Notes: generated from the letters alone by a model not told the origin. 64,000 nucleotides of DNA from Pseudomonas alcaligenes (GCF_041729615.1 NZ_CP154874.1:377001-441000), one strand, 5' to 3'. Shown: positions 47,914-60,766, counted from the first letter of the stretch. Numbers and translations are program-made.

Positions 47914-49503
47914 TTACTGGACGGAGCTCTCTGCCTCGGCGCTCCCCTCTTCCTCCAGCTGCAGACCCTGCATGGCCGGATCTTCCTCGCCCATAGCGCC
48001 ACCACCCATGCCCAGGCCGGCGCCACTGGCGAAGGCCATGGCGACGAACTCCTCGACGCTCATCTGCTTGCCGTTGAAGTCCACCTTGTCGTCGGCGTAA
48101 TGCAGGCTGGTGACGATGTTGTCACCCTCCAGTTTGGCCAGCTCGGTGGACAGCGCCATGCCGCTGGCCATCTCGGTCATCATCGACGCCTGCTGGGCAA
48201 CCGCTTCCTTGTCGGTTTCGCCGGCGAAGGTGGCCTGCAGGCCGATCACGTCACCGATCATCGCCTTGGACACGGCGACCTTGGCATCCAGCTGGGTGAT
48301 CAGCTGCTTGGCCAGCTCGGGCGGCGGCAACTCGAAGGACTCGGGCTTGGCGAAGTCCAGGGCCAGGCTCAAGCTGCTTTCACCGTTGGCGGTCTTGAAC
48401 GCCAGCTTCTCCAGGGCAATCCCCGGATTGGCGGCCAGCAGCTTCTCCAGGTCCACCATCAGCTGGGCCTTCTGCGCCTCGGACAGCTGCGGCAGCTCGT
48501 CCTCGGCCTCCAGGCTGGCCTGCTGCAGCTGGCCGGTGCTCTTGATGATGTCGCTGTACAGCGCCAGCAGCGATTGCAGGGCCGCTGCGTCGAGGTTCTT
48601 CACGCTGGAGACCATGTCCAGGCCGCCGATGTCCTGGCCCTGGTAGCTGACCATGCCGATCTTGTAGGTGGAGCGGGCGGCCAGCTTGCCGTCGGCTTCG
48701 CTGGTTTCGTCGAGCTGGGAGATGTCCCTCAGCAGGATCGGCTCACCATCGCCGATGAGGATCTGCGCGGTCTGCAGCTTGACCTCGTTGCGCCCCAGGT
48801 AGAACTCGCTGCTGCCCTTGGCGGTCTGGCTGTCCAGGGTCAGGCCCTTGAGCTCGATGGTCAGCGGGTTCTGGCTCTCGCTCAGCTTGGTGCTGATCCG
48901 CAGGCTGTCCATCAGGCCATTGGCGTCTATGGCCTTGGCCTCGGCCGTGCTGTCGAAGTCGATGTCCAGACCACTGAAGTCCAGCTGGCTGTCTTCATCC
49001 AGAGCCACCTGGACCGGATTGAAGCGCAGGTTGCCCGCCACGGAGCGGTCATAGCCCAGGCTGGCCTGACCTTCCAGGGGCGACTTGCCGTTGGCGGCGG
49101 CGAACCATTTTTCCAAGGCCGGGCTCGATTCCAGCGCGTAGTTGCTGGTCGCCATCACCGGCATCAACTGGAAGGCCTTGAGGCGCGACAGCGGGAAGGG
49201 GCCGTGTTCGATGCGGTCGTTGATCAGCAGCTCGAACTGCTGCGGCGCCTCGCCGTCGAGCGAGCCGCTGAAGGTCAGACGGTAGCGCGCGGTGCTGCTG
49301 AAGAACTGCTGCTCCAGCGCCAGCAGCTCGATGGAGGCATCCAGGCCCAGCGCCGGCAGGGTCTTGGCCAGGTCGGCGTTGGCGCGCTTGATCGACTCGT
49401 CCAGCACCGTGGGCAGTTGGTTACCGGTGTACCAGGCGCCAGCCGTGCCGAGAGCGCCGACGGCCAGGATCAGGCCTGCGGCTATACCTGCAGTTTTTTT
49501 CAT
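47914..49503 (-). CDS. DUF945 (YdgA family) protein
   Basis: A 529-aa protein with an N-terminal membrane anchor or signal (residues 4-24) and a long soluble region, as in the YdgA/YihF family. Blocks such as [18 protein letters not shown] and [18 protein letters not shown] (the H-G-P motif) are typical of DUF945. The C-terminus is Gly- then Glu-rich ([20 protein letters not shown]). The function of the family is not established; some members are inner-membrane proteins affecting envelope or motility traits. It is transcribed alone. Confidence 0.85.
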   Translation of the reverse strand: MKKTAGIAAGLILAVGALGTAGAWYTGNQLPTVLDESIKRANADLAKTLPALGLDASIELLALEQQFFSSTARYRLTFSGSLDGEAPQQFELLINDRIEHGPFPLSRLKAFQLMPVMATSNYALESSPALEKWFAAANGKSPLEGQASLGYDRSVAGNLRFNPVQVALDEDSQLDFSGLDIDFDSTAEAKAIDANGLMDSLRISTKLSESQNPLTIELKGLTLDSQTAKGSSEFYLGRNEVKLQTAQILIGDGEPILLRDISQLDETSEADGKLAARSTYKIGMVSYQGQDIGGLDMVSSVKNLDAAALQSLLALYSDIIKSTGQLQQASLEAEDELPQLSEAQKAQLMVDLEKLLAANPGIALEKLAFKTANGESSLSLALDFAKPESFELPPPELAKQLITQLDAKVAVSKAMIGDVIGLQATFAGETDKEAVAQQASMMTEMASGMALSTELAKLEGDNIVTSLHYADDKVDFNGKQMSVEEFVAMAFASGAGLGMGGGAMGEEDPAMQGLQLEEEGSAEAESSVQ

Positions 49504-49698
49504 GGGGTGGGGTGTCCGTTGTGTAGTGTTGGTCTTTCTTCCCTGAACCACGTATGGCCTCTGCGGACCCGCACGCGGTCTGAGGCTGGGCGATGGGCCG
49601 CCCGGCTCCGGCAAGCGCGGCCGGAGAGCCGGGCAAGGCTATCACCGTGGCGCCGCGCCGACCAAGGCCGCCTGGCAGGAATCTGCGCAGGATGCCAA

Positions 49699-50772
49699 CT
49701 ATTCCCCGTCCTTACGCTCGGCCTGCGCCTTGGTCTCGGGCGGCATGTTGCCCACCCAGTCGCCGAGCAGGCTGAAGGCCACGGCCAGCAGGGTCGGGCC
49801 GAGGAACAGGCCCATGAAGCCGAACGCCAGGATGCCGCCGAACACGCCGAGCAGCACCACCACCAGCGGCAGGTTGCCGCCACGACTGATCAGGTAGGGC
49901 TTGAGCACGTTGTCCACGCCGCTGATGACGAACATGCCCCAGACGCCGAGGAACACCGCCATGCCGTACTGGCCCTGGCTGACCAGCCAGGCGGTGGCGG
50001 GAATCCACACCAGCGGCGGGCCCATGGGAATCAGGCTGAGGACGAAGGTGATGATGCCCAGCACCAGGGCACCCGGCACCCCGGCGATGTAGAAACCGAT
50101 CATGGCCAGCAGGGCCTGGGCCGCTGCGGTGCCGATGACGCCGTTGACCACCCGCTGCACGGTGCCGGCCACCAGATCCAGGTAGTGCTCGGCGCGCTCG
50201 CCGATCAGGCGCTGCAGCAGGCTCTGGGCGAAAGCCGCCATGCGCGGGCCGTCGCGGTAGAAGAAGAACACCAGCACCAGGCTCAGGGCCAGCTCCAGCA
50301 TGCCGCCGCCGATCTGCGCGCTGCGTGCCAGCAGCCAGTTGCCGACCTGGCCCAGGTAGGGGCGCACGGTTTCCAGCAGCTCGCCACCTTCCTTGTCGAT
50401 GCGCGTCCACAGACCGACCAGGCGCTCACCCACCAGCGGCAGCCCGCCCAGCCAGGCGGGCGGGTCCGGCAGGCCATCGACCTCGAAGTCCTTGAACAGC
50501 GCGGTGGCATCGCGGATATGGTCGGCCAGGTTGAAGCCGAGCCAGACCAGCGGCACCGCCACCAGCACCATCCAGCCGGCGGTGAGCACCCCGGCGGCGT
50601 AGGCCTGGCGGCCATCCAGCGCCCGCGTCAGTAGACGCATCAGCGGCCAGCTGGCGAAGGCCAGCACGCCGGCCCAGAACAGCGCGGAGAAGAACGGCGC
50701 CAGCACCCAGACGCAGGCACCGAGCAGCGCCAGCAGGAGGATCTGCACCAACAGGCGATCATTGTTCAGCAT
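49699..50772 (-). CDS. AI-2E family permease (YdiK/PerM type)
   Basis: A 357-aa membrane protein of PF01594. Two membrane segments at the N-terminus, a middle soluble part, and a cluster of five to six segments from about residue 155 to 340 give the usual eight. The family motif PLVWIPATAWLVSQGQ and the DNVLKPYLISRGGNLP block are present. Most members have no proven substrate, and the AI-2 exporter name comes from E. coli TqsA. It stands 52 bp from the DUF4892 gene and may be co-transcribed with it. Confidence 0.88.
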   Translation of the reverse strand: MLNNDRLLVQILLLALLGACVWVLAPFFSALFWAGVLAFASWPLMRLLTRALDGRQAYAAGVLTAGWMVLVAVPLVWLGFNLADHIRDATALFKDFEVDGLPDPPAWLGGLPLVGERLVGLWTRIDKEGGELLETVRPYLGQVGNWLLARSAQIGGGMLELALSLVLVFFFYRDGPRMAAFAQSLLQRLIGERAEHYLDLVAGTVQRVVNGVIGTAAAQALLAMIGFYIAGVPGALVLGIITFVLSLIPMGPPLVWIPATAWLVSQGQYGMAVFLGVWGMFVISGVDNVLKPYLISRGGNLPLVVVLLGVFGGILAFGFMGLFLGPTLLAVAFSLLGDWVGNMPPETKAQAERKDGE

Positions 50773-50824
50773 GCTTCGAATTCCCCAGTGCCGGGCGGGA
50801 AGCGGCCCGACTCGCCATCATCCT

Positions 50825-51628
50825 TCAGCGTAGTAGTTCCAGGTGCAGGCCCGCACCTTCGGCAGTGCCGCTCTGCAGCCGGCCGCTGCGCACGCCGCGC
50901 CGTTCCAGGGCCTCGCGCCAGGCTTCGGCCGCGGCGCCCGAGAGGCGCACGCGCTGGGTGCTGTCCAGGCTCAGGGTACGCGCCAGCAGGTCGCCCCACT
51001 GCTCGTCCGGTGCGCCCAGATGCGCCAGCCTGAGCTCGCCACTGCTGCGCAGCAGGCGCTGCAGGGTGGCCGGCGTCGGCAGCAGCGCCGGCAGCGGCGC
51101 GGCGGCATCCAGCTGTTCCACGTGCAGGTAGGAGCGGCGGTTGCCGCGGGTGATGCCGTACAGGGCCAGCAGGCTGTCCTGCTCGGGGGCGGCCAGGCGC
51201 AGCAGCAGGTAGCTCTGGCGCTCCTCCGGCCCGTACAGCTTGGCATTGCCGAAGATGGCGTTGGCGAACAGGCTGCTGGAGCCACAGTCACGTCCCTCGC
51301 ACCAGAACAGCAGCTGGGCGCCCTGCTCCTGCAGATGCGCGCGCGCCGCCGTCAGCGCCTCGCGCGGCGGGTGCTCGTCCGGAAGACGGTAGGTCAACGC
51401 GCGCAGCCGCCCCTCGGTGACCACCTCCTGCGACACCCGCAGCTGGCCGCTGATGCGGCGCAGGCCGTCCTGCGGGTAGCGTCTCTCCTCGTTGGCAACA
51501 TCGCGGTAGTCGACTATTTCGGCGCGCGGGAAGCGCGGCAGGCTCTGCAGATCCTGGCTGCCGGATACGTCAGCAGCCAGCGCAGTGCCACAGGCAAGGC
51601 TCAGAGAGATCAGAAATGGATAACGCAT
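50825..51628 (-). CDS. DUF4892 domain protein, exported
   Basis: A 267-aa protein with a signal peptide (residues 1-18, ending ALA). The mature start (DVSGSQDLQSLPRFPRAEIVDY) and the F-W-C-E-G-R-D-C-G-S-S motif near residue 110 mark the DUF4892 family found mainly in Pseudomonas. Its final part resembles an OmpA-like fold in outline (TLSLDSTQRVRLSGAAAEAW), but the match is weak. Function is unknown. AAGGAG precedes the ATG. It starts 8 bp after the GST gene stop on the same strand. Confidence 0.82.
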   Translation of the reverse strand: MRYPFLISLSLACGTALAADVSGSQDLQSLPRFPRAEIVDYRDVANEERRYPQDGLRRISGQLRVSQEVVTEGRLRALTYRLPDEHPPREALTAARAHLQEQGAQLLFWCEGRDCGSSSLFANAIFGNAKLYGPEERQSYLLLRLAAPEQDSLLALYGITRGNRRSYLHVEQLDAAAPLPALLPTPATLQRLLRSSGELRLAHLGAPDEQWGDLLARTLSLDSTQRVRLSGAAAEAWREALERRGVRSGRLQSGTAEGAGLHLELLR

Positions 51629-51636
51629 GCGGCTCC

Positions 51637-52290
51637 TTAGCGTGTCAGCATGGCCTGCGCGGTCTGCACCAGGCTGGCATCGTCGCGCGGGCGAGCGGGG
51701 ATCTGCAGGCCGCGCTGCACGGCCGGGCGCGCGGCGAGCGCGGCCATCCAGCGCTGCAGGTGGTCCAGCCCGTCCACCGCGACGCCTGCCCAGTCATGGA
51801 CGCGCACCCAGGGATAGGTGGCGATGTCGGCGATGCTGTAGGCACCGGCCAGGTACTCGGCCTCGCCCAGGCGGCGGTCGAGCACCTCGTAGAGGCGGCG
51901 GGTCTCGTGCTGGTAGCGGTCGATGGCGCCCTGCAGCTTCTCCGGGAAATAACGGAAGAACACGTTGGCCTGGCCCTGCATGGGCCCTACCCCACCCATC
52001 TGGAACATCAGCCACTGGATGGCCAGCGAGCGGCCCCTGGGGTCGCTCGGCAGCAGGCGGCCGGTCTTCTCGGCCAGGTAGATGAGGATGGCGCCGGACT
52101 CGAACACGGCGAAGCCGTCGTCGACGATGGCGGGAATGCGCCCGTTGGGGTTGATGCGCAGGAATTCCGGGGCCTTCTGCTCCTGCCTGTCGAAGGACAG
52201 CGCGTGCACCTCGTAGGGCAGGCCCAGCTCCTCCAGGGCGATGGAGATCTTGTGCCCGTTGGGCGTGGCGGCGGTGTACAGCTCGATCAT
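51637..52290 (-). CDS. Glutathione S-transferase (YfcG/Nu-class type)
   Basis: A 217-aa GST. The N-terminal thioredoxin domain contains T-P-N-G-H-K (residues 8-13), then [12 protein letters not shown] and F-E-S-G-A-I. This T-P-N-G-x-K pattern is typical of YfcG/YghU enzymes, which act mainly as disulfide reductases of glutathione rather than classic conjugating GSTs. The C-terminal helical domain follows from about residue 90. GGAGG precedes the ATG at 52290. Confidence 0.9.
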   Translation of the reverse strand: MIELYTAATPNGHKISIALEELGLPYEVHALSFDRQEQKAPEFLRINPNGRIPAIVDDGFAVFESGAILIYLAEKTGRLLPSDPRGRSLAIQWLMFQMGGVGPMQGQANVFFRYFPEKLQGAIDRYQHETRRLYEVLDRRLGEAEYLAGAYSIADIATYPWVRVHDWAGVAVDGLDHLQRWMAALAARPAVQRGLQIPARPRDDASLVQTAQAMLTR

Positions 52291-52339
52291 GACAACCTCC
52301 GAAGCGATGCGCACAGCCTCGGCAGTTGCCGGGGCTGCG

Positions 52340-53203
52340 TCAAGGGCGTCGGAAGAATGGATTGAAACAGTCTGCAACCTGCTGTGCGCCGGCCTCGTCG
52401 TTGAGATGCAGGTGATGGCCGCCGGGCAGGATGTGCGTCTCGAAGTTCGCCTGCTCGATCAGCCCCTTGAGGCGTGGCTCGACGTTCATCTGCCCGCCCT
52501 CGGCGAGGATCAGGCTGACCGGACACTGCACGGCGCGAACGAAGTGCTCGACATGGGCGAAGGTCAGGCGCATCACCGAGGGCAGGGTCAGGCGGATGTC
52601 GGTGCGCCAGGTGTAGCCGCCCGGCACCGGCTCCAGGCCGCGCTGGGCCAGCAGCTCGGCGGCTTTGCGGCTGACCGCCACCACGCCCTTCATGCGCGCC
52701 TGCACGGCCTTGTCCAGGTCGGGGTAGACCGGCTTCTGCTTGTCGCGCCCCCCCAGGCGCGCGCGCAGCGCATCGCCCAGGCGCTTGGGCGCGCTGTCGG
52801 CCTCGGCCGTGTAGGGCACCAGGCCGTCGATCAGCGCCAGGCGCTCGATGCGCTCCGGTACCGCCGCCGCCAGCAGGGTGGAGATGATGCCGCCGAGCGA
52901 ATGACCGAGCAGCGAGAAGCGCTGCCAGCCGAGCTGCTCGGCCACCAGCAGCACGTCCTCCAGGTACTCCCACATGCTGTAGCTGGAGTTGCTGGCATAG
53001 TGGCCGGAGTGGCCGTGGCCGGGGAAGTCCAGGGCGACGATGCGCAGCCCTTCTAGCTTCGGCGCCAGGCGGGCGAAGGTCATGGCGTTGTCCAGCCAGC
53101 CATGCAGGGCGATCACCGGGATGCCGTCCTCGGGGCCGAACAGGTGCGCGGCCAGCTCCACGTGCGGCAGGCTGAAACGGGTCTCCTCCACTCTCAGGCT
53201 CAT
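52340..53203 (-). CDS. Alpha/beta hydrolase
   Basis: A 287-aa alpha/beta hydrolase. The oxyanion region is [16 protein letters not shown], the nucleophile elbow is G-H-S-L-G-G with Ser near residue 100, and a terminal HHLHLND provides the catalytic His. It resembles serine esterases of the MhpC/PhaZ-like class but the substrate is unknown. Its ATG overlaps the stop of the upstream hydrolase in an ATGA junction. Its 3' end is 49 bp before the GST start. Confidence 0.88.
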   Translation of the reverse strand: MSLRVEETRFSLPHVELAAHLFGPEDGIPVIALHGWLDNAMTFARLAPKLEGLRIVALDFPGHGHSGHYASNSSYSMWEYLEDVLLVAEQLGWQRFSLLGHSLGGIISTLLAAAVPERIERLALIDGLVPYTAEADSAPKRLGDALRARLGGRDKQKPVYPDLDKAVQARMKGVVAVSRKAAELLAQRGLEPVPGGYTWRTDIRLTLPSVMRLTFAHVEHFVRAVQCPVSLILAEGGQMNVEPRLKGLIEQANFETHILPGGHHLHLNDEAGAQQVADCFNPFFRRP

Positions 53204-54006
53204 GCCGAACGCTCCATGTCCTGTCCCTGCCAGCGGGCGAACAGCTCGCGCAACAGGCGCGCGGTGTCCTGCGGGCGCTCCAGAGGGAACATGTGGCCGC
53301 CGGGCAGGTTGTGGTACTCGCCCTTGGGCACGCGGTTGACCTGGCGGGCGTGGTGCGGCAGCACCACCCGGCTGTGCCGCCCGCGCACCACCGCCAGCGG
53401 CACGGCCAGCTGCTGCGGGCGCCCCGGCACGGTGTGCGGCACGCTGCGGTAGATGCTGATTTCGGTGGCCGGGTCGAAGCGCAGGCGCAGGCCGCCGCCC
53501 TCCTCGCGCAGACCGTGGCGCACGTAGGCATCCAGGCAGTCCGGATCGAAGCGACGGAACAGGCTCTTGCCGGCGAAGTAGTCGCGCGCCTCGGCAAGGT
53601 CGCCGAAAGACTCGCGACGGCCGACGGTCCTGCCCGCCGGGGTGATCCGGTCGATGAAACCGAAGCGCTTGGCGGCGCGAATCACCAGGCGGTCGACACC
53701 GGTGAGCAGCGGCGAGTCGAGCATCGCCACGCCGCGGTACAGCTCCGGCCGGCGCAGCGCGGCATGGTAGTGCAGCACGCCGCCGAGGGAATGGCCGACG
53801 CCCCAGACCGGCTCGTCGCCCCGCTCCAGATGCAGGATCAGCTCGTCCACCAGGTTGTTCCAGTTGTCGTCCACCGGAAAGCGCGGATCGTGGCCATGCT
53901 GGCCGAGGTGGCGCACGCGGTAGTCCGGCGCCAGGGCGTCGAACAGCTTGGCGTAGGTGGCCGAGGGGAAACCGTTGGCGTGGGCGAAGAAGATGGTTTG
54001 CGACAT
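53200..54006 (-). CDS. Alpha/beta hydrolase
   Basis: A 268-aa alpha/beta hydrolase that lacks a signal peptide. The start is FAHANGFPSATYAKLFDAL, the nucleophile elbow is G-H-S-L-G-G near residue 92, and the C-terminal His is in NLPGGHMFPLERP. It is only moderately similar to the downstream hydrolase, so the pair is not a recent duplication. The 4-bp overlap implies co-translation. Substrate unknown. Confidence 0.87.
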   Translation of the reverse strand: MSQTIFFAHANGFPSATYAKLFDALAPDYRVRHLGQHGHDPRFPVDDNWNNLVDELILHLERGDEPVWGVGHSLGGVLHYHAALRRPELYRGVAMLDSPLLTGVDRLVIRAAKRFGFIDRITPAGRTVGRRESFGDLAEARDYFAGKSLFRRFDPDCLDAYVRHGLREEGGGLRLRFDPATEISIYRSVPHTVPGRPQQLAVPLAVVRGRHSRVVLPHHARQVNRVPKGEYHNLPGGHMFPLERPQDTARLLRELFARWQGQDMERSA

Positions 54007-54131
54007 GGCGGCTGGACTGCTGGAAAGTACCAGGCGATTGTCCGGCAGGTCAGGTTGGGCGGCAATCGGCGAAAGGTGCCAGATACGCCAAAGAACAGGT
54101 GCAGCGCGCCAAAAGGTGCGACGCAGAGGGT

Positions 54132-54156
54132 CCGGGGCTGCCTTGCACAGCCCCGG
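54132..54156 (-). terminator. Terminator-like hairpin after brnQ
   Basis: CCGGGGCTG and CAGCCCCGG form a perfect 9-bp stem with a 7-nt loop, 8 bp downstream of the stop. No U-tract follows on the minus strand, so termination may be weak or Rho-assisted. Confidence 0.5.
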
Positions 54157-54163
54157 CGCGGTA

Positions 54164-55477
54164 TCAGGCGGCCTGGCGGATCGGCTCGCCGAGCAGGCGG
54201 TCGAGCACCGCGGCGACCAGCAGGGTCAACCCCACCGGCAGCAGCCAGCCGAGGCCCTGCTCGGCCAGCGGCAGATGGGCGAAGACAGCCGGCACCAGGC
54301 TCTTCAGGCCTGCCGCGTTGAAGGCATCGACCAGGCCGAACACCAGGGTCACGCCCATCACCGGGACGAACACCCGTCGCGCCGAACACCAGAAGCCATC
54401 CAGCAGGCTCAGCGCGACCAGCACGATGGCCAGCGGATAGAGGCCGACCAGCACCGGCACCGACACGCTGATCAGCTGGGTCAGGCCCTGGTTGGCCACC
54501 AGCAGGCTGAATACACCGAAGGTCAGCACCACGGCGCGATAGGACACCGGCAGCAGCTTGCTGAAGTATTCGCCACAGGCGGTCAGCAGGCCCACCGCGG
54601 TGGTCAGGCAGGCCAGGGTGATGACCACCGCCAGCAGCAGGCTGCCGTAGATGCCGAAGGTGTGCTCGACATAGGTGGTGAGGATCTGCACGCCGTTCTG
54701 CGCGTCGCCGGCGATGCCCTGGCTGGTGGCGCCGAGGTAGAACAGCGCCAGGTAGACCAGCGACAAGCCGATGGCGGCGATGATGCCGGCGACCACCGAA
54801 TAGCGGGTGATCAGCGCGCTGTCGCTGACGCCACGATCCTTGATCGCGGTGGCGATGACGATACCGAACACCAGGGCACCCAGGGTATCCATGGTCAGGT
54901 AACCCTGCAGGAAACCCTGCACCCATGGCATGGCCTGGTAGCTGTCACTGACCGCACCGATGCCGCCAGCCGGGGCCAGCAGGGCGGCGCCACCCAGTAC
55001 CAGCAGGGCGGCGAGCAGCAGCGGCGTGATGAACTTGCCGATGCTGTCGACCAGCTTGCCCGGATTCAGGGCAAGGAACAGCACGGCGGCGAAGTAGGCC
55101 ACGCTGTACAGGGCCAGCGGCAGCGGCTCGTTGCCGGTGAACGGCGCCACGCCCATCTCGAAGGACACCACGGCGGTGCGCGGGGTGGCGAACAGCGGGC
55201 CGATGGCCAAGTACACGGCCACCGCCAGCAGGGTGCCGGCGCGGCGGCCGAGCGGCGCGGTCAGCTCGTCCATGCCGCCGCCGACCCGGGCCAGCGCTAC
55301 CACGGTGAGCAGCGGCAGGCCGACACCGGTGATGAGGAAGCCGAAGGCGGCGGACCAGACGTTCTCACCGGCGGCCATGCCGGCGCTGGGCGGGAAGATG
55401 ATGTTGCCGGCGCCCAGGAACAGGGCGAAGGTCATGAAGCCAAGGGCCAGGAGGTCGAGGCTTTTCAAACGATTCAT
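54164..55477 (-). CDS. braB: Branched-chain amino acid carrier (BrnQ/BraB, LIVCS family)
   Basis: A 437-aa sodium-coupled importer of leucine, isoleucine and valine with about twelve membrane segments. The N-terminus FALFLGAGNIIFPPSAGMAAG and GPLFATPRTAVVSFE are strong LIVCS family signatures. The ATG at 55475-55477 starts the first membrane segment; the open frame upstream has no similarity. I do not see a good ribosome site. In P. aeruginosa braB is also next to sucD, as I recall. A TGTCGCGACA palindrome lies about 210 bp upstream. Confidence 0.93.
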   Translation of the reverse strand: MNRLKSLDLLALGFMTFALFLGAGNIIFPPSAGMAAGENVWSAAFGFLITGVGLPLLTVVALARVGGGMDELTAPLGRRAGTLLAVAVYLAIGPLFATPRTAVVSFEMGVAPFTGNEPLPLALYSVAYFAAVLFLALNPGKLVDSIGKFITPLLLAALLVLGGAALLAPAGGIGAVSDSYQAMPWVQGFLQGYLTMDTLGALVFGIVIATAIKDRGVSDSALITRYSVVAGIIAAIGLSLVYLALFYLGATSQGIAGDAQNGVQILTTYVEHTFGIYGSLLLAVVITLACLTTAVGLLTACGEYFSKLLPVSYRAVVLTFGVFSLLVANQGLTQLISVSVPVLVGLYPLAIVLVALSLLDGFWCSARRVFVPVMGVTLVFGLVDAFNAAGLKSLVPAVFAHLPLAEQGLGWLLPVGLTLLVAAVLDRLLGEPIRQAA

Positions 55478-55683
55478 AGCAGGAAGTACCACAGGCAGAA
55501 ATTCATGGGAAAACGGCAGGGTTTCCGCTGGATTGGGAAACGTCGCTCCCCGGGTTTGCAGGCAGCGACCTTGGCTCCCGCCCTGCCCTTGTGGGGCCTG
55601 GCGGGAAAATAGTTGCAAGACTAACGATTTTTCCGACGAGCCGCGCCGGACGGCGGTCGGGCTGTCGATGCGACGCAACAAAG

Positions 55684-55693
55684 TGTCGCGACA
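55684..55693. promoter_or_regulatory. 10-bp palindrome TGTCGCGACA upstream of braB
   Basis: A perfect palindrome sits in the 290-bp gap between braB and sucD and may be an operator. I cannot assign a regulator. No strong promoter is visible in the remaining sequence. Confidence 0.3.
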
Positions 55694-55724
55694 GCACAAT
55701 TTTCTGACGAACCGGCCAGAAATG

Positions 55725-55747
55725 AAAAAGGCCGCCCGGGGGCGGCC
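55725..55747 (-). terminator. Terminator of the suc operon
   Basis: The stem GGCCGCC / GGCGGCC with a 4-nt loop is followed by TTTTT on the minus strand, 20 bp after the sucD stop. Confidence 0.9.
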
Positions 55748-55767
55748 TCCTTCCAGTCGCGAGCGCC

Positions 55768-56654
<887 letters not shown>

Positions 56655-56655
<1 letters not shown>

Positions 56656-57821
56656 TACTTGCCCTCCGCGGCTTTGACGACCTGCTGGGCAGCGTCGGTG
56701 AGGCTGGTAGCCGCGATGATGTTCAGACCGCTGTCGGCCAGGACCTTGGCCCCCAGCTCGGCATTGTTACCTTCCAGACGGACCACGACCGGCACTTTAA
56801 CGCCGACTTCCTTGACCGCGCCGATGATGCCTTCGGCGATCATGTCGCAGCGCACGATGCCGCCGAAGATGTTGACCAGAACGGCCTTCACGTTGCTGTC
56901 GGAGAGGATGATCTTGAACGCTTCGGTCACGCGCTCCTTGGTCGCACCGCCGCCCACGTCGAGGAAGTTGGCCGGCTTGCCGCCATGCAGGTTGACGATG
57001 TCCATGGTGCCCATGGCCAGACCGGCACCGTTGACCATGCAGCCGATGTTGCCTTCCAGCGCGACGTAGTTCAGTTCCCACTTCTGCGCATGGGCCTCAC
57101 GGGCGTCGTCCTGGGACGGGTCGTGCATGGCGCGCAGCTTGGGCTGACGGAACATGGCGTTGGAGTCGATGTTGATCTTGGCGTCCAGGCAGTGCAGGTT
57201 GCCGTCCTTCTTGATCACCAGCGGGTTCACTTCCAGCAGGGCCAGGTCGTGGTCCTGGAACAGCTTCGCCAGGTTGACGAAGATGTGGGTGAACTGCTTG
57301 ATCTGGTCGCCCTGCAGGCCCAGCTGGAAGGCCAGCTCGCGGCCCTGGAACGGCTGAGCGCCGACCAGCGGGTCGATGGTGGCCTTGAGAATCTTCTCGG
57401 GAGTGTCGTGGGCGACCTTCTCGATGTCCACGCCACCTTCGGTGGAGGCCATGAACACGATGCGACGGCTGGAGCGGTCGACGACGGCGCCGAGGTACAG
57501 CTCCTTGTCGATGTCGGTGCAGGACTCGACCAGGATCTTGCTGACCGGCTGGCCATTGGCGTCAGTCTGGTAGGTCACCAGGCGCTTGCCCAGCCAGTTG
57601 GCGGCGAACGCCTTGGCGTCTTCCTTGCTCTTGACCAGCTTTACGCCACCGGCCTTGCCGCGGCCACCGGCATGCACCTGGGCTTTGACAACCCACTCGC
57701 TGCCACCGATCTTTTCGCAGGCCGCAGCCGCTTCTTCCGGGGTGTCCACGGCGAAGCCCTTGGATACAGGCAGGCCGTATTCAGCGAACAGCTGCTTACC
57801 CTGATACTCGTGAAGATTCAT
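56655..57821 (-). CDS. sucC: Succinyl-CoA synthetase beta subunit (ADP-forming)
   Basis: A 388-aa ATP-grasp subunit. It starts [20 protein letters not shown], the ATP-grasp lysine strand is [19 protein letters not shown], and the C-terminal [13 protein letters not shown] block binds the ligase interface. It forms the heterotetramer with SucD. It is separated from lpdG by 185 bp holding a stem-loop. The 1-bp overlap with sucD couples their translation. Confidence 0.98.
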
Positions 57822-57976
57822 GCTTGTCTACCGTTCTTCGTTTAGGTATTGCGCATTTCGACGCTGCGCTCATGGCGCCGCGCCACCTGTGACTGCTCTG
57901 GTTAGCAGTCCGACGGGCATTCCTGCGACCGACTCTTGCGAGCCGCCACGGGCCGCCCGCCGTGGTTTTAAATTGG

Positions 57977-57999
57977 GGTGCCGCGCCAGGCGCGGCACC
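57977..57999 (-). other. Intercistronic stem-loop between lpdG and sucC
   Basis: GGTGCCGCG and CGCGGCACC form a perfect 9-bp stem with a 5-nt loop, 8 bp after the lpdG stop. On the minus strand it is followed by CCAATTTAAAA, a poor U-tract, so it may attenuate transcription or protect the upstream message from 3' decay. Confidence 0.6.
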
Positions 58000-58006
58000 A
58001 CACGCA

Positions 58007-59446
<1,440 letters not shown>

Positions 59447-59462
59447 TCATTCCTTCTCGAAT

Positions 59463-59492
59463 AAAACCGGGCGGCCCCTTGTGAGGACCGCC
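59463..59492 (-). other. Intercistronic stem-loop between sucB and lpdG
   Basis: On the minus strand GGCGGTCC and GGGCCGCC (one G-U pair) form an 8-bp stem with a 7-nt loop, followed by CGGTTTTATT. This is a partial-terminator-like structure within the 68-bp gap. Confidence 0.5.
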
Positions 59493-59511
59493 GCGTTGCG
59501 CAGCCGTGGAA

Positions 59512-60735
59512 TCAGATGTCCAGCAGCAGGCGAGCCGGGTCTTCCAGCAGATTCTTGATGGTCACCAGGAAGCTCACCGCTTCCTTGCCATCGATCAGGC
59601 GGTGATCGTAGGACAGCGCCAGGTACATCATCGGGCGGATCACGACCTGACCGTTGATGGCCACCGGACGCTGGATGATGTTGTGCATGCCGAGGATGGC
59701 GGCCTGCGGCGGGTTGACGATCGGGGTCGACATCATCGAGCCGAAGGTACCGCCGTTGGTGATGGTGAAGGTGCCGCCGGTCATCTCTTCGATCGACAGC
59801 TTGCCCTCACGGGCCTTCTTGCCGAAGGTGGCGATGCCGTTCTCGACTTCGGCCAGGCTCATCAGCTCGGCATTGCGCAGCACCGGAACCACCAGGCCAC
59901 GGTCGCTGGACACGGCCACGCCGATGTCCTGGTAGCCGTGGTAGACGATGTCGTTGCCGTCGATCGAGGCGTTGACCGCCGGGAAGCGCTTGAGCGCCTC
60001 GACCGCCGCCTTGACGAAGAAGGACATGAAGCCCAGGCGCACGCCGTTGTGGGTCTTCTCGAACAGATCCTTGTACTTGCTGCGCAGGGCCATGACTTCG
60101 TGCATGTCCACTTCGTTGAAGGTGGTCAGCATGGCCATGGTGGACTGGGCCTCGACCAGGCGCTCGGCGACCTTGGCACGCAGGCGGGTCATCGGCACGC
60201 GCTTCTCGACGCGATCGCCGGCGGCGAACACCGGCGCCTCGGCAGCCGGGGCAGCCGGCTTGGCAGCAGCGGCAGGCGCGGAGTTCTTGGCGGCGACGGC
60301 GGCGACGGCGTCTTCCTTGGTCACTCGACCGCCCTTGCCGGTGCCGGTGATGGCGTTCGGGTCGATACCACCCTCTTCGGCGATCTTGCGCGCGGCCGGC
60401 GACAGGATGGCGTCATCGCTGGCGGCGGCAGCGGCAGCCGGAGCTGCGGCGGCAGGAGCGGCAGCGGCCGCAGCCGGAGTAGCGGCGACGGCGGCACCGG
60501 CGGCACCCAGGCGACCCAGCAGCTCGCCGGACAGGACGGTGTCGCCCTCGTTCTTGACGATCTCGGCGAGCACGCCGTCGGCTTCGGCGAGTACTTCCAT
60601 CACCACCTTGTCGGTTTCGATGTCGACGATCAGCTCATCGCGCTTGACCGCATCGCCCGGCTTCTTGTGCCAGGTGGCCACGGTGCCGTCGGCAACCGAT
60701 TCCGGGAAGGTTGGGGCTTTGATCTCGATAGCCAT
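59512..60735 (-). CDS. sucB: Dihydrolipoamide succinyltransferase (E2 of 2-oxoglutarate dehydrogenase)
   Basis: A 407-aa E2. The lipoyl domain carries the lipoylated lysine in E-T-D-K-V-V (near residue 43). An Ala-rich flexible linker (about 75-110) leads to the E3-binding domain ([20 protein letters not shown]), then a second Ala-rich linker and the catalytic domain. The active-site H-x-x-x-D-G is seen as [11 protein letters not shown] near residue 380. One lipoyl domain is normal for SucB. It is 68 bp upstream of lpdG and 71 bp downstream of sucA. Confidence 0.98.
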   Translation of the reverse strand: MAIEIKAPTFPESVADGTVATWHKKPGDAVKRDELIVDIETDKVVMEVLAEADGVLAEIVKNEGDTVLSGELLGRLGAAGAAVAATPAAAAAAPAAAAPAAAAAASDDAILSPAARKIAEEGGIDPNAITGTGKGGRVTKEDAVAAVAAKNSAPAAAAKPAAPAAEAPVFAAGDRVEKRVPMTRLRAKVAERLVEAQSTMAMLTTFNEVDMHEVMALRSKYKDLFEKTHNGVRLGFMSFFVKAAVEALKRFPAVNASIDGNDIVYHGYQDIGVAVSSDRGLVVPVLRNAELMSLAEVENGIATFGKKAREGKLSIEEMTGGTFTITNGGTFGSMMSTPIVNPPQAAILGMHNIIQRPVAINGQVVIRPMMYLALSYDHRLIDGKEAVSFLVTIKNLLEDPARLLLDI

Positions 60736-60766
60736 TATGTGTGTTTCCTTAAATTCGTTTCTTCAG

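Noticed and set aside
47634..48026. Upstream extension of KdpA
   Set aside because: It covers kdpF, its promoter and a terminator, and the extra residues have no membrane or family character.
48100..50634. Long plus-strand open frame opposite the DUF945 and AI-2E genes
   Set aside because: It crosses two real genes and their gap, with no ribosome site or motif.
52340..54006. Recent tandem duplication of the two alpha/beta hydrolases
   Set aside because: Beyond the nucleophile elbow they share little sequence and differ in length and N-terminal layout.
60200..60520. Ala-rich stretch in SucB as a tandem repeat
   Set aside because: Ala/Pro-rich interdomain linkers are normal in E2 proteins and the codons do not form a DNA tandem repeat.
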